64,000 nt of DNA from the NCBI GenBank assembly GCA_017617065.1, contig JAFZWP010000014.1, positions 1 to 64,000 of the forward strand. The letters run 5' to 3'. How positions within the stretch are numbered: the stretch's first letter is position 1; the number at the start of each line of letters is the position of its first letter. Origin of the DNA: Bacilli bacterium (GTDB lineage: Bacteria; Bacillota_I; Bacilli_A; ML615J-28; CAG-698). The position numbers and the translations under genes were made by a program. This document shows, piece after piece, positions 33,953 through 44,331 of the stretch. The notes below the pieces were generated by a model. It was not told the DNA's origin. It searched no databases and saw only the letters and a list, made by a program, of their open reading frames with translations.

Positions 33953-34903
33953 TTATTTTCCTCCTTTCTTAATTCTTGGCTTTTTAGGCACTGTAATTAG
34001 AGCATAAAAGCCAATATGAAGGAGGATTACTCCTAAATATATAATTCCAAGACAACAAGCATAACCATATCCTCTGCCGGTTGCACTTGTATACTGCGTT
34101 GCAATATACTGAGCAATTGACATTGTGGATGTTGATTCGCTTGATGCTGCTTCTTGGATTAATGAAGAATTTGATAAAGTTACTATCATGTAAACAGCAT
34201 TTACTAAGATAAATGATGACATCGATGGAAGCGTAATTTTCCAAAATGTTTGCCAACTACTAGCTCCATCAATGCTAGCCGCTTCATATATTTGTTTATT
34301 TAATCTTTGTAATCCTGCTAAAAAGATTAGGATAGGTATACCTGTATACCATAATACTAAGATTAATTTATCAAATAAAATGGTTATAACTTTACCTAAA
34401 AATGCTGGCAGTACTTCTACAATATACCCACCAATATTATCACTAACTACCGATATCGTAGTTGATCCTTGGGCCATTAGTTCACTTACAACTGGACCCG
34501 ATATAATAATTGCTGGTAAAAAGTATATTACTCTCCATACTCCTCTAAGTTTAATCTTTTGATTTAAAATCATCGATATTAATAAAGCAAAAGTAAGTGA
34601 GAATGGTACTTGAATAACAATTTCTAGCAAATATTCACGTAGCATTGTAGGGAACTTTGTATCGGTTGCGAATGCATATTTAAAGTTATCAAACCAAGTA
34701 AATGTAGCTACAATTGAATTACCTTTAAATAAAGCTTCACAAAAACTATAATAAAATGCTTGAATAATTGGCCATAGGGTAAAAATGCATACCCCAATTA
34801 CCCAAGGCAGAATGAATAAATACCCACTTATCCATTCACGCTTTTTATTATCAATTCTAATCATTTTTTTACGAGGTAGAGTAGTATTATCTTTATTATT
34901 CAT
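33953..34903 (-). CDS. Carbohydrate ABC transporter permease (MalF/UgpA-like), pair B
   Basis: A 316-residue membrane protein with six predicted spans and the EAA loop YEAASIDGASSWQTFWKITLP. It forms the second subunit of permease pair B. The ATG at 34903, after GGGAGG, is chosen over one seven codons upstream, which would overlap the DUF5696 gene further. Cargo is inferred from its neighbours to be beta-glucan oligosaccharides. Confidence 0.9.
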   Translation of the reverse strand: MNNKDNTTLPRKKMIRIDNKKREWISGYLFILPWVIGVCIFTLWPIIQAFYYSFCEALFKGNSIVATFTWFDNFKYAFATDTKFPTMLREYLLEIVIQVPFSLTFALLISMILNQKIKLRGVWRVIYFLPAIIISGPVVSELMAQGSTTISVVSDNIGGYIVEVLPAFLGKVITILFDKLILVLWYTGIPILIFLAGLQRLNKQIYEAASIDGASSWQTFWKITLPSMSSFILVNAVYMIVTLSNSSLIQEAASSESTSTMSIAQYIATQYTSATGRGYGYACCLGIIYLGVILLHIGFYALITVPKKPRIKKGGK

Positions 34904-37307
34904 ACTTACCTCCCACAACTTCATATGAATGAGGGCTAACCATCTTACCCATATAATTTACATCTTTTAAATTATAATTGATGATAACCGAAGTATATGC
35001 CCCACTATCCATATTTTGATAAGTTACAATTACAACTCCTGCTTCTACTACATTTCTTGAATATACTGTAGAATTTAGGGTTGCATTATAGCCATCTAGA
35101 TAATCTTTATTTATTCTAATAATCTCATCATGCCAATCACTATAAGATGTTGTGTAATATGAAACTGTATCAGTATGTTTCAAGTTATGACTAGCTTCAT
35201 TAGTTATTAGAAAACTAGGAAGTACGCCATAATCTAAATAACGAAGAATGCCAATTTCACCTAAAGAATTGAAGTTTAGATATTCCCCATAATAATCAAT
35301 ATAACCTTTAATTACATAAGGAACAAATGGTACATTATCAGAATATAAATGATAAATATTAGCGTACGTTGGCATTGATAAATATGCATCAATATATTTA
35401 TAGAAATAATCATTTGGTTTAGATAAAGCTAATCTATATTTATTAGATATTGAGCTTAATGCATTATCATATAAACTAAAGCAATCATTTCTAGTGTAAT
35501 TAGCATTATTTTCATAATAACTAAATAACACATTACCAATATTATCAATACTTATACCTTCTAATCCTAGTTTTCTATCACCTTTTTTAACTAAATCTAA
35601 TGCTAACTTGTTAGCATAAGTTGGACTAACATAATTATATTCAGTAAATAAATTATTACCTGAATTCTTAAATGTCATTCTAAGTTTTAAAAGGGAAGTT
35701 GCTATTTTAGATTTAGATACATTACCTCTAGTGTAGCCCACTAAATAATTATCATTTAAATATGTATCTATGCCTTCACTTTCTAAACTTGCTAGATATT
35801 TCTTAAATGCTAGTTTAGTACCTAATTTATTATTATATTTAAGCGTAAATGGACTAGCTCCTGAATATCCTAGCTTATTCCATCCCTTTAAAACTAGCTG
35901 TAAGCTGATTCCTTCATTAGTTAAAGTGCTAACGATATCTTTAGTTTGTTTTAATGTAGTCATTTGGGTTGTGGAATAACCTAACATACTCTTTTCGGTA
36001 TCACTCATTAGAATATCTAAGTTAGTTTTAAACTGTCCACTTGATGTTTTAGTTAACAATTCATGTTCTAATAAATATTCTTGATAACATCTAGCCATAC
36101 CAACATAGTTAGCATCACTTCCGGATAAGAACCTATAATTCATTTTAATGTCATCATTAAATAAACTATCAATCATTGTTAAGTTAATTCCATATAGATA
36201 ATAATTAAAACGAGCAACAAATGTTGGGAACATAAAGTTTTGTTTTATGTTATAGGCTCCACTAGGGGAAACTGTTAAGTTAGCTTGTTTGTTACCATTT
36301 TCTAAGATGGCTAACATTGCATCTTGATTAACTCCATTTACATAACCAAATACTGGCATTGTTAGAGTTTTATAATCATGCATGCCATTATCTTCATCTA
36401 AGCCTTGAGTCTGAATTCCTCTATCACTACCATAAAATGTGTAGGATTGTTGAGTCACGGCAGCCCCAGTTACAGAACCATATCTTACTAAAGCTCCGGC
36501 TCCATCAGGAATTAGCATATATCCTGGCATATCATTATTAGCTGATGCTAAAAGTGGCATTACCATAATACCTGCTAATACATATTTTTCATTTTCTTCT
36601 TTTATCTCATCTTTCGGAATATATACATGTAATCCATCATTATCAAGGGTTACATAAGCACTAATTGTAATACCAAGTGAGAAAGCTCTATCGGTATTCA
36701 TTTCTTTTGCATTAGCAAAAGTAATGGTTACTTTTACACCATTTTCGATTTGGCTATATGTATACACTGTTTTTTCCGCAATATTTAATTTAATCTTACT
36801 AGCTTCTTCTTCGCTTAAAGTTTCTTTTTCTGCCCTTGTGTGCTTAGTTCCTTTTGTAATCCAAGCACGTGAAGTGTTGATATCGAAGTTATTACTAGAT
36901 GCTAAGAATTGATAGTAATAAATAGAAAATGTACTTGATAAGAATCCAGAATAATATTCTGAACTTAATCCTTCATCTACTTCATCTAAGGCTGATGAGT
37001 AAATGTAGCCGGTATCTGTATTTTCAATCTTAAAAATACATAAGTCTTTATTAAAATATAGTTTTAATTTACCATTTTGTGATGTGGTAATGAAGTCGTC
37101 TTTTTCAGTTAAATGACCTTTATTCGTATTAATACGCGTATCATCTACACCAGTATAGAATGATGAGTCAATAATCATATCATTAGAAAAACTATATTCA
37201 CTTTCAATCTTATCTACATCATTCGCTTTAATTACAATAATAGCTATACTTGCGATTATTAATATACAAATTAGTGAAAGTAATCTTATTTTGTTTACTC
37301 TAAACAC
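34896..37307 (-). CDS. DUF5696 domain protein, exported or membrane-anchored
   Basis: An 803-residue protein with one N-terminal membrane segment (residues 8-28) and a large extracellular part. The central region (GYMLIPDGAGALVRYG, FPTFVARFNYYLYG, GISLQLVLKGWNKLGYSG) matches what I recall of DUF5696 proteins from carbohydrate ABC loci; the C-terminal half may be a barrel related to glycoside hydrolases. It starts with GTG and overlaps the previous gene by eight bases. Role unknown; a substrate-handling or docking function for the importer is inferred from its fixed place among the permeases. Confidence 0.65.
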   Translation of the reverse strand: MFRVNKIRLLSLICILIIASIAIIVIKANDVDKIESEYSFSNDMIIDSSFYTGVDDTRINTNKGHLTEKDDFITTSQNGKLKLYFNKDLCIFKIENTDTGYIYSSALDEVDEGLSSEYYSGFLSSTFSIYYYQFLASSNNFDINTSRAWITKGTKHTRAEKETLSEEEASKIKLNIAEKTVYTYSQIENGVKVTITFANAKEMNTDRAFSLGITISAYVTLDNDGLHVYIPKDEIKEENEKYVLAGIMVMPLLASANNDMPGYMLIPDGAGALVRYGSVTGAAVTQQSYTFYGSDRGIQTQGLDEDNGMHDYKTLTMPVFGYVNGVNQDAMLAILENGNKQANLTVSPSGAYNIKQNFMFPTFVARFNYYLYGINLTMIDSLFNDDIKMNYRFLSGSDANYVGMARCYQEYLLEHELLTKTSSGQFKTNLDILMSDTEKSMLGYSTTQMTTLKQTKDIVSTLTNEGISLQLVLKGWNKLGYSGASPFTLKYNNKLGTKLAFKKYLASLESEGIDTYLNDNYLVGYTRGNVSKSKIATSLLKLRMTFKNSGNNLFTEYNYVSPTYANKLALDLVKKGDRKLGLEGISIDNIGNVLFSYYENNANYTRNDCFSLYDNALSSISNKYRLALSKPNDYFYKYIDAYLSMPTYANIYHLYSDNVPFVPYVIKGYIDYYGEYLNFNSLGEIGILRYLDYGVLPSFLITNEASHNLKHTDTVSYYTTSYSDWHDEIIRINKDYLDGYNATLNSTVYSRNVVEAGVVIVTYQNMDSGAYTSVIINYNLKDVNYMGKMVSPHSYEVVGGKYE

Positions 37308-39351
37308 GAGAGATCACCTCCCTAATTAAATCTAATACAAAGTTAATGAATTGCTTAGATAACATATACAAAAGAAATGCAAATGCCACAAACAATAACA
37401 TTGTTAGTATTGATAAGATGATATTACCAGTATTCTCCCCAAAGTTAAATTCTTGAATGTCTTTAACCATAAAATACATTAAGACAAAGCTCCATCCCCA
37501 TAAAACTAAATGAGGCATTGTATAGAAGAATGATTCTGATTCGATTACAAAATTAGATAGTATGATAACAAATGGCATGAATAATAAGTATGGAGCAAGT
37601 GAACAGATTGAATTGATGTAAACATCTTTAAATCTACCACTTCCACTTCTTATTGAACAAATCAAATAATTACATACTACAAATAATAATAGTGGAATAA
37701 TACTCTTTAATAGAATTGATACAATTGTAATGCTTTGTTTATCACCAGGATTAAAGACAAATCCCGTAAAGAAACTAGCAAGAATTGTAAGAACAAAGAA
37801 CCATCCATACCAAATAGTAGCTGATGCCACACTCATTGCTTCTAATCTTCTATTTTCATAGAATCCATCTAGTGGATGACGGATGAATTTAAACATATGA
37901 CAAGTTTCTTTTATTAATTTAACTTTATATATCTTTTGTTTAAATTCAGAGAATTTACGTTTAGGTGTATCAAATACATGAAGTTTATTTAAAACAATTA
38001 AGGCTATGATTAAAGTAGCTATTATTATAAATAATAAATAGCCATATTCATTTAACCAATTATTTCTAACTTCCCAAAAAGCATTTGAGTAAGATGTAGT
38101 ATCTTTAGCTAGTTTAAACTCAGCTAAAGCTTCTTTATATAATCCTTCTCTTAAATATGCATTACCTAAACCTTTATGAGCTAGGTCAAACATATTATTA
38201 AGTTTTAAGACTTGTTCCCAAGGGCTTCTAGACTCTTGGTATTTACCATCATTATATAGTTTTAATGCTTCATGAATTAAGCCGGCAAATTCTGTTTGCA
38301 CAAATACTTGAATTTGATTACCATCTAAAACATATAAATTATATTCATCATCTACTTCAATTGAGTTAGCGGACCTAAACAAACCTATTGTTACACCAGT
38401 AGAATCGTATCCAGCAAAGTTGAATAACAAATTACCTTCACGGTCATATTCACAAATATAACCATATTTTTCTACTGTGTAGATAGTTTCCGTTGGTCCA
38501 ATCGCTATATCTACATAATCGCTCCAATCGCGCATGTTTGTAGGAAGTAAATTAGTACCAGCAATATTAAGTTTCTTAACAGCTGAGCCACTTGTATTAC
38601 TTAGAGTATTAATTAATCCATCCCCGTCAATTGCTAGGTTAATTGGGCTAACTGGAGATACATATAATTTCTTTCGCTGTTCTTTTGTAGAGAAAAGGAA
38701 TTTCACTACATATTTAAAGTCAGGTTGAACATAGTTTGCTCCAAAATAGCCTGAGAATTCATTATCTTTAGTAATAGTAACTATTCCATTAGCATTACCA
38801 GAATCAATGATATACATTGTACCAACTTGATCTACTACGATCTTAGTTGGTAAAAAGTCACTCGATGATTCCACATACAATGGATGTGTTGGCTTATTAA
38901 TAAATGTCGGATGTTCTAAATCATCTAAATCAAAGATTACTACTGCTTTTAGACCATAATCAGCAACATATACTAATCCTTCATCGGATGCAAAAACACC
39001 TTGTGGTTTAACTAATATGCCTTTACCAATTTCTAAAGCATTAGTAAAGGTAGCATCAGTTGCTACAACTCGCCCGTTAGCAGTATCTGCGATATAAAAC
39101 ATTTTAGATTTAGAATTATAATAAATATCTTCAGGATTATTAAGAGTTACTAAATCTGAATTACTAAATGTAATGCTAGTTACTTTCTTAACGGCAATGT
39201 ATGCATCTTGAGTTGGAATCATATCTCCATTTGAATCAACTGTATAAGTTTTATGTGATGCACCATTATCAGCGTTAACTCTAACTTGCATTAAAACAAA
39301 AACAAATAAAATAGCTATTAAGCATAAAGTAAGTTTACGTAATTTCTTCAT
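37300..39351 (-). CDS. NHL beta-propeller/TPR/Yip1 membrane protein
   Basis: A 683-residue protein with a signal peptide (1-27), then NHL-like repeats forming a beta-propeller at about 55-350 (PEDIYYNSKSKMFYIADTAN, PQGVFASDEGLVYVADYG). A TPR pair follows at 355-420 (ALKLYNDGKYQESRSPWEQV), a membrane span near 440, and a C-terminal Yip1-type multi-span domain. The propeller and TPRs should face outside. Such proteins occur with DUF5696 genes in sugar ABC loci, but no function is established. It sits between the two permease pairs. Confidence 0.7.
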   Translation of the reverse strand: MKKLRKLTLCLIAILFVFVLMQVRVNADNGASHKTYTVDSNGDMIPTQDAYIAVKKVTSITFSNSDLVTLNNPEDIYYNSKSKMFYIADTANGRVVATDATFTNALEIGKGILVKPQGVFASDEGLVYVADYGLKAVVIFDLDDLEHPTFINKPTHPLYVESSSDFLPTKIVVDQVGTMYIIDSGNANGIVTITKDNEFSGYFGANYVQPDFKYVVKFLFSTKEQRKKLYVSPVSPINLAIDGDGLINTLSNTSGSAVKKLNIAGTNLLPTNMRDWSDYVDIAIGPTETIYTVEKYGYICEYDREGNLLFNFAGYDSTGVTIGLFRSANSIEVDDEYNLYVLDGNQIQVFVQTEFAGLIHEALKLYNDGKYQESRSPWEQVLKLNNMFDLAHKGLGNAYLREGLYKEALAEFKLAKDTTSYSNAFWEVRNNWLNEYGYLLFIIIATLIIALIVLNKLHVFDTPKRKFSEFKQKIYKVKLIKETCHMFKFIRHPLDGFYENRRLEAMSVASATIWYGWFFVLTILASFFTGFVFNPGDKQSITIVSILLKSIIPLLLFVVCNYLICSIRSGSGRFKDVYINSICSLAPYLLFMPFVIILSNFVIESESFFYTMPHLVLWGWSFVLMYFMVKDIQEFNFGENTGNIILSILTMLLFVAFAFLLYMLSKQFINFVLDLIREVISRV

Positions 39352-39359
39352 TTTATCAC

Positions 39360-40226
39360 CTACTTTATACCTGAATGAGCCATAGTATCCATGACTTTAG
39401 ATTGTACTATAATAAAGAACACTAAGTTAGGTAAGAAGATTATTAAACTTGCTGCTGCTGCCATACCTTGACCAGATACACTTGAGTTACTAGTTAAAGT
39501 AGATAAGAAGAATGCTAGTGTCCTATGACCTTCATCACTAACAAATATGCTCGATGTCTCCACATTATTCCAAAATCCTTGGAAAGATAAAATGGCAACT
39601 GTAGATAAAGCTGGTTTAATTAGTGGCATTATGACACGCCAAAATACTTGGAAATCACCTGCTCCATCTAATCTTGCCGCTTCTATCAATTCATCAGGTA
39701 TTTGATCGATAAATTGTTTTACTAAGAATAATCCTACTGGCATTGCAAGTAGTGGAATAATATGAGCAAAGAATGTATTAGAAATACCTAGACTAGATAT
39801 TACTAAATATCTAGGAATTACTAAAGCCGATCCTACAAACATCATTGCTACTTCATTTACTTTAAATAATAACTTTTTACCTTTAAATCTTAGTTTTGAT
39901 AAAGCAAAAGCAGTTAAAGATGTAATAAATATTGTAGCAGCCACACCCACAAGTGTTACTGAAATACTATTAAACAAGTAACGTGAGAATGGAATTGATG
40001 ATTGTGTTGTTTGATTAAATAAGTTTTTAAAGTTATCAAGCGTTGGATTGATTACATAGAATTTTGGAGGATACTCTAACAATTCTGAAATCGGTTTAAA
40101 CGCATGCACAATGATAAATATAATTGGAAGTAACATGAATAGAGCCATAAGTCCCGTAACAATAAAGAACTTTATTTGACTCGGATGGAAACGATCTGGA
40201 TTGATCTTTTGGTTACGATATGCCAT
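39360..40226 (-). CDS. Carbohydrate ABC transporter permease (MalG-like), pair A
   Basis: A 288-residue six-span permease with the EAA loop EAARLDGAGDFQVFWRVIMPL. The ATG at 40226, eight bases after GGAGG, is preferred over an in-frame start 14 codons earlier that overlaps the MalF-like gene. It pairs with the upstream MalF-like subunit and probably works with the solute-binding lipoprotein at 44332-45774. Confidence 0.9.
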   Translation of the reverse strand: MAYRNQKINPDRFHPSQIKFFIVTGLMALFMLLPIIFIIVHAFKPISELLEYPPKFYVINPTLDNFKNLFNQTTQSSIPFSRYLFNSISVTLVGVAATIFITSLTAFALSKLRFKGKKLLFKVNEVAMMFVGSALVIPRYLVISSLGISNTFFAHIIPLLAMPVGLFLVKQFIDQIPDELIEAARLDGAGDFQVFWRVIMPLIKPALSTVAILSFQGFWNNVETSSIFVSDEGHRTLAFFLSTLTSNSSVSGQGMAAAASLIIFLPNLVFFIIVQSKVMDTMAHSGIK

Positions 40227-40236
40227 GATCTGCCTC

Positions 40237-41262
40237 CTAATCCTTACTTCCAAAGAGTTTATAAGCAACTCTTGAAATGATTAATATTATTAAAAGTAAA
40301 ATAACTGTTACAGCACAAGCCATTCCAAATTCATATTTATTATAAATATAGTCATCTACATGGTTAATTATTAGTTGACCTGCGTATTGTGGAGTTGGGT
40401 TAGATCCAGATAGTGTTACGCCAATACTACCTGCCGCAAACGTATTTACAACAGCCATTACGGCACCAAATAACATTTGTGGCTTCATCATTGGAATAGT
40501 AATATAGAATACTTCTTGGAATCTATTCTTCATTCCATCCACATATGCAGCTTCATACACATCTTGAGGAATATTTAAAATACCAGATAGCATCGCTAAG
40601 AATCCTACCCCTAAACTACTCCATAATGATATGATAATCATTATTGTCATTAAATAGCTTGGGTTTTGTAACCATTCAATAGGTTCATTGATAATAGTTA
40701 AGCTAATTAATAAATAATTTAAATATCCTGAATCAGATCCAGAAAAGATAATAATCCATAGTACTCCCATAGCTACTCCCATTGTCATTGATGGAGTATA
40801 TAGGATTATAGATATAACAGTTCTAGCTCTTTTTGGCATTTGCGCTAAGCACCAAGCCATAAAGAAACTTAAAACATATCCACCCACCCCAACAATCAAT
40901 GCAAATTTCAAGGTATTAGGTAATACATATTGTGTAAAGATCTTATCTTTAGTGAATAAATAAATAAAATTATCAATAAATATAAAATCTGGTTTATTTA
41001 CACCATTAAATGATGTAAATGAAAGCAGCATTGCAATAATTATTGGAGCCACAATGCAAGTTAAGAATAAAATTGCATAAGGTGTTACAAATAACCAACC
41101 ATTTCTAGTTTCTAATTGGTCACGATTTAAGCGCTTTTTAGTTTGAATTTTAGCTATTTTTTTAACTAAATAATAACCTAAAAAGCTTATTCCAATAATT
41201 GCTACTAACAAACAGAGAATTAAGAAAGGACTCATCTTTGATTTAGCCAAAAATGTTAACAT
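40237..41262 (-). CDS. Carbohydrate ABC transporter permease (MalF-like), pair A
   Basis: A 341-residue permease with an N-terminal extra span (residues 12-33), a basic loop and six core spans; the EAA loop reads EAAYVDGMKNRFQEVFYITI. An AAAGGAAGG site precedes its ATG. Together with the MalG-like partner it forms permease pair A of this locus. Confidence 0.9.
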   Translation of the reverse strand: MLTFLAKSKMSPFLILCLLVAIIGISFLGYYLVKKIAKIQTKKRLNRDQLETRNGWLFVTPYAILFLTCIVAPIIIAMLLSFTSFNGVNKPDFIFIDNFIYLFTKDKIFTQYVLPNTLKFALIVGVGGYVLSFFMAWCLAQMPKRARTVISIILYTPSMTMGVAMGVLWIIIFSGSDSGYLNYLLISLTIINEPIEWLQNPSYLMTIMIIISLWSSLGVGFLAMLSGILNIPQDVYEAAYVDGMKNRFQEVFYITIPMMKPQMLFGAVMAVVNTFAAGSIGVTLSGSNPTPQYAGQLIINHVDDYIYNKYEFGMACAVTVILLLIILIISRVAYKLFGSKD

Positions 41263-41264
41263 GA

Positions 41265-44200
41265 TTAATCCTTCCTTTCTGTTAGCCAGTTATCAATGTT
41301 TGACACTGACGGAACAATGTAATCTTTAACTTTTTGACCATTAACGATGTATTTAAACTCGGTCATCTTTCTTTCTATTTCACGATTTGAATCAATTACG
41401 GCATCATCTAGAGCAATCCTAACATTAGCTCCATTGAATACTATCTTGCTATAGGCATCTGATATACTTCTTTCAATCATGTATGCGGCAGGAACTCTAC
41501 TAGCTTCCATGCTAAATGATCTAAGTTGTTCTAAAATGACTTCTTTATGATGAGCATCAATTGGTAGAGTTTCAAAAGCATTTAGGTTAGCTGAATACCA
41601 TAAGTATTCTAACCCGTACATGCTATACATCTTTTGAATGAATGCTTCTTGGGTAGGGGTTGACATCCACCATTTAATAAACTCCCAAGCTTCTTCTTTC
41701 TTCTCACTCACTTCAAACATTGTTATGCCTTGAGATCCAGCTGTAGAGTAACGATTAACATTACCATTTACATCTTCATATCCAATATGGGCTGCTACAT
41801 CCCAGTTACCATTAATTTCTGGAGCAGCAATTAATAATGATGTATAAGTACCACTATTAGCAATGCCAATTGGTAAAGTACCATATCTAAATGAATTATA
41901 AAAACTTAGAGTTTCTTCTGGTACATCATAAATTGTAAATAAGTTAGTCGTAAACTTTAACGCAGCAACATATGCTTCATCGGAAAGAGTTGTCTTCATT
42001 CCATCTTCAGAATATAAACTACCAGTATAAACACCTTCAAATTTACCACTTGAAGCATATTGATACAAAATTGGAAGGCTAGCTACATATGGTTTTAATC
42101 CTCTATAACTAGATAGTGGTGAATAGAAATTATAACCAAGACGTTGTAAAATCGGTAACTGTCCTACTAAATCATCCCAAGTAGATGGAACATCTAGATT
42201 AAGAGATGAATAAATATCACTACGATAGAATGTTACCCAGAAATCTTGGGTTTCAGGGATACCATACATTCCATCTTCATAGGCATAAGGAATCATAGCT
42301 CCTTTTGCAAAATTAGATACAAGTTCTTCATATCCACTAAAACCTCTTAAATCAACTGTAATTCCTCTTAGAGCTAAATCATATGGAATCCAGTTACTAA
42401 TACCAATAGCTACATCTGGCAGGTCACCACTTGAATTAGCAAGAATTAGTTTATTTTGGTCAGGCATAAGTGAAAACTTAACCTTTAAGCCTGCTTCATC
42501 TACCATTTGTTGCATTACTTCTAGGTATTGTCTACTTCTATTAACCCAAACTTCTACTTCATCTTCTTTAACATCTTTTGTAGAGTATTCTTTATTAAAG
42601 AATGAAATAAAGAACCTTTTAACTCCTTCTGCTAAAGAAACAAAGAAGTTTTCTTTAGCTTTAGGTAACTTAACATCCGCTTTAGATAAATAAATTCTTT
42701 CTAACCCCATTGGATTATTATTTAAAGTCAATAATAAATTACCTAATACTTGAGAAACCGAACTAGATCCATCAGTAAATAATGTTAATTTATTACCAAT
42801 TTGATCTGGGTCTTTAGCTAAGTTTTTAAGTTTAGTAATAGCTACTTTTAATGTGGCAAAAGTTGATGATTCCTTACCATTAGAACTAAATTGTTTTAAA
42901 TAATCTCTTAAATCATCAATTTGATCACACCAATTGTTTAATCTATCTTCTAAATCAGGAATATATTTAGATATATTCCAATTACGATATGTATCAGTTT
43001 GACCATTAGTCAAACTCTTAATCTCTAAACTCAAATCATTCATTTCATCCATTATGCGGTCAATCTCTTCAATTGCATAACGGTAAATATCGATATTAAC
43101 TTTTAAAGTTAAAATATTTTCCCCTTCATTTAAATAAATATATAACTTACCATCTTTATTATGGAGTGTTTCATTTTGCCATTTTTTAGAATAATAGAAT
43201 GGATAAGCATATAAATCATCATATGGTACTTCTCCATTTATCATAATTGTTCTATTAACAGGCATATTTAAGTATGAATCTTGAAGATATTTAATAGATA
43301 GAGTGTATAAACCTGCAAATGGAGCATTAAGTTTATAAGATAATGACTGATTACCATTATCCCATGAAGCATTATAAACAGCATTTAATAGTTTATGGCT
43401 AGTGTCATAACGAGTAGCTGTGGAATCTTGCAAAGCATATACTCTAATATCAAGGCTTGATTTAGTGTATACATCTTCAGCTCCAATTGTTATCATATCT
43501 CCATCATAAAAGTTAGCACCGTTATGTTGTGCTAAATATTCTTCATAAGTTAAATATTTATTTTTAGATTGTAAATAAATATCACTAATAGCTACTTCAC
43601 CGCTTTTAATTGTTAAGCTAATTGTATTTTCACCACTATCTAAATAAATATAAAGTGGAGAATCATGTAAACTGCTTCCATCAAGTAAATATGTATTTTC
43701 ATACCATTTAGCAATTCTTGTGGCAGTTGGTAAGATTTCATTACCATAACGATCTTTTTTAAATTCATCAGCTGATTGCCATTCTTGGGCAAATATTAAT
43801 TGAAGTGATTCATAATACTCTACAATTCCATCAACTACCATACTTGCTTCAGTATCAATGATAGAATTTGAGTCAATGTAGTAAGTAAAACCAATTGTAT
43901 ATAGTCCTTCTTCTTCCACATTCACTTTAAAATTATAAGTATCACCAACTGATAATTTAATAGCAGTTTTATCATGAATAGTTTCACTATTAATGTTACT
44001 ATCTACATCTTTATAATCATCGTATGTAAATTGTTTGTAATAAGAATCAACAATTTTGTCTTTAAACATCTCTAAAAACTTTGTGTATTTAAGGTTACCA
44101 TCATTATTGATGGTATTTTCTAAATACGCCATATCATTTTCTACTACATCAGGCTTTTGCTCTGTTTCTTTTGCTTTAACTACGCAAGCAAAAATAAAAA

Positions 44201-44270
44201 GTAGCACAAATGTAATAGCAAATATACAGCTAATTCTTATTATCCTTTTAAATATTTTGTTTTTTATCAT
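41265..44270 (-). CDS. Giant extracellular solute-binding protein with N-terminal carbohydrate-binding-like modules
   Basis: A 1001-residue exported protein. An N-terminal hydrophobic segment (10-30) ends in FIFAC, a possible lipobox with Cys29. Two beta-rich, jelly-roll-like modules follow (about 50-245 and 270-390), sharing the pattern of a described sugar-binding sandwich: GLYTIGFTYY/GLYTLSIKYL and SGENTISLTI/EGENILTLKV. A helical stretch (395-540) leads to a solute-binding domain (570-1000) of the MalE-like type (SGDLPDVAIGISNW, YGIPETQDFWVTFYRSD, AWEFIKWWMS). It lies between the smaller binding lipoprotein and the permeases. Function in capture of large glucan fragments is inferred. Confidence 0.75.
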   Translation of the reverse strand: MIKNKIFKRIIRISCIFAITFVLLFIFACVVKAKETEQKPDVVENDMAYLENTINNDGNLKYTKFLEMFKDKIVDSYYKQFTYDDYKDVDSNINSETIHDKTAIKLSVGDTYNFKVNVEEEGLYTIGFTYYIDSNSIIDTEASMVVDGIVEYYESLQLIFAQEWQSADEFKKDRYGNEILPTATRIAKWYENTYLLDGSSLHDSPLYIYLDSGENTISLTIKSGEVAISDIYLQSKNKYLTYEEYLAQHNGANFYDGDMITIGAEDVYTKSSLDIRVYALQDSTATRYDTSHKLLNAVYNASWDNGNQSLSYKLNAPFAGLYTLSIKYLQDSYLNMPVNRTIMINGEVPYDDLYAYPFYYSKKWQNETLHNKDGKLYIYLNEGENILTLKVNIDIYRYAIEEIDRIMDEMNDLSLEIKSLTNGQTDTYRNWNISKYIPDLEDRLNNWCDQIDDLRDYLKQFSSNGKESSTFATLKVAITKLKNLAKDPDQIGNKLTLFTDGSSSVSQVLGNLLLTLNNNPMGLERIYLSKADVKLPKAKENFFVSLAEGVKRFFISFFNKEYSTKDVKEDEVEVWVNRSRQYLEVMQQMVDEAGLKVKFSLMPDQNKLILANSSGDLPDVAIGISNWIPYDLALRGITVDLRGFSGYEELVSNFAKGAMIPYAYEDGMYGIPETQDFWVTFYRSDIYSSLNLDVPSTWDDLVGQLPILQRLGYNFYSPLSSYRGLKPYVASLPILYQYASSGKFEGVYTGSLYSEDGMKTTLSDEAYVAALKFTTNLFTIYDVPEETLSFYNSFRYGTLPIGIANSGTYTSLLIAAPEINGNWDVAAHIGYEDVNGNVNRYSTAGSQGITMFEVSEKKEEAWEFIKWWMSTPTQEAFIQKMYSMYGLEYLWYSANLNAFETLPIDAHHKEVILEQLRSFSMEASRVPAAYMIERSISDAYSKIVFNGANVRIALDDAVIDSNREIERKMTEFKYIVNGQKVKDYIVPSVSNIDNWLTERKD

Positions 44271-44292
44271 AGATTACCTCTATAAAGAATTA

Positions 44293-44321
44293 GGGGGAAA
44301 TAACTAATTATTATTCCCCCC
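44293..44321 (-). repeat. Intercistronic stem-loop after the binding-lipoprotein gene
   Basis: A GGGGGAATAA-type stem paired with TTATTTCCCCC lies in the 61-base gap after the 480-residue binding-protein gene. There is no T run behind it, so it is unlikely to terminate; it may protect the upstream mRNA from 3' decay and raise binding-protein levels over the membrane components. Confidence 0.6.
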
Positions 44322-44331
44322 GCATAATCAA

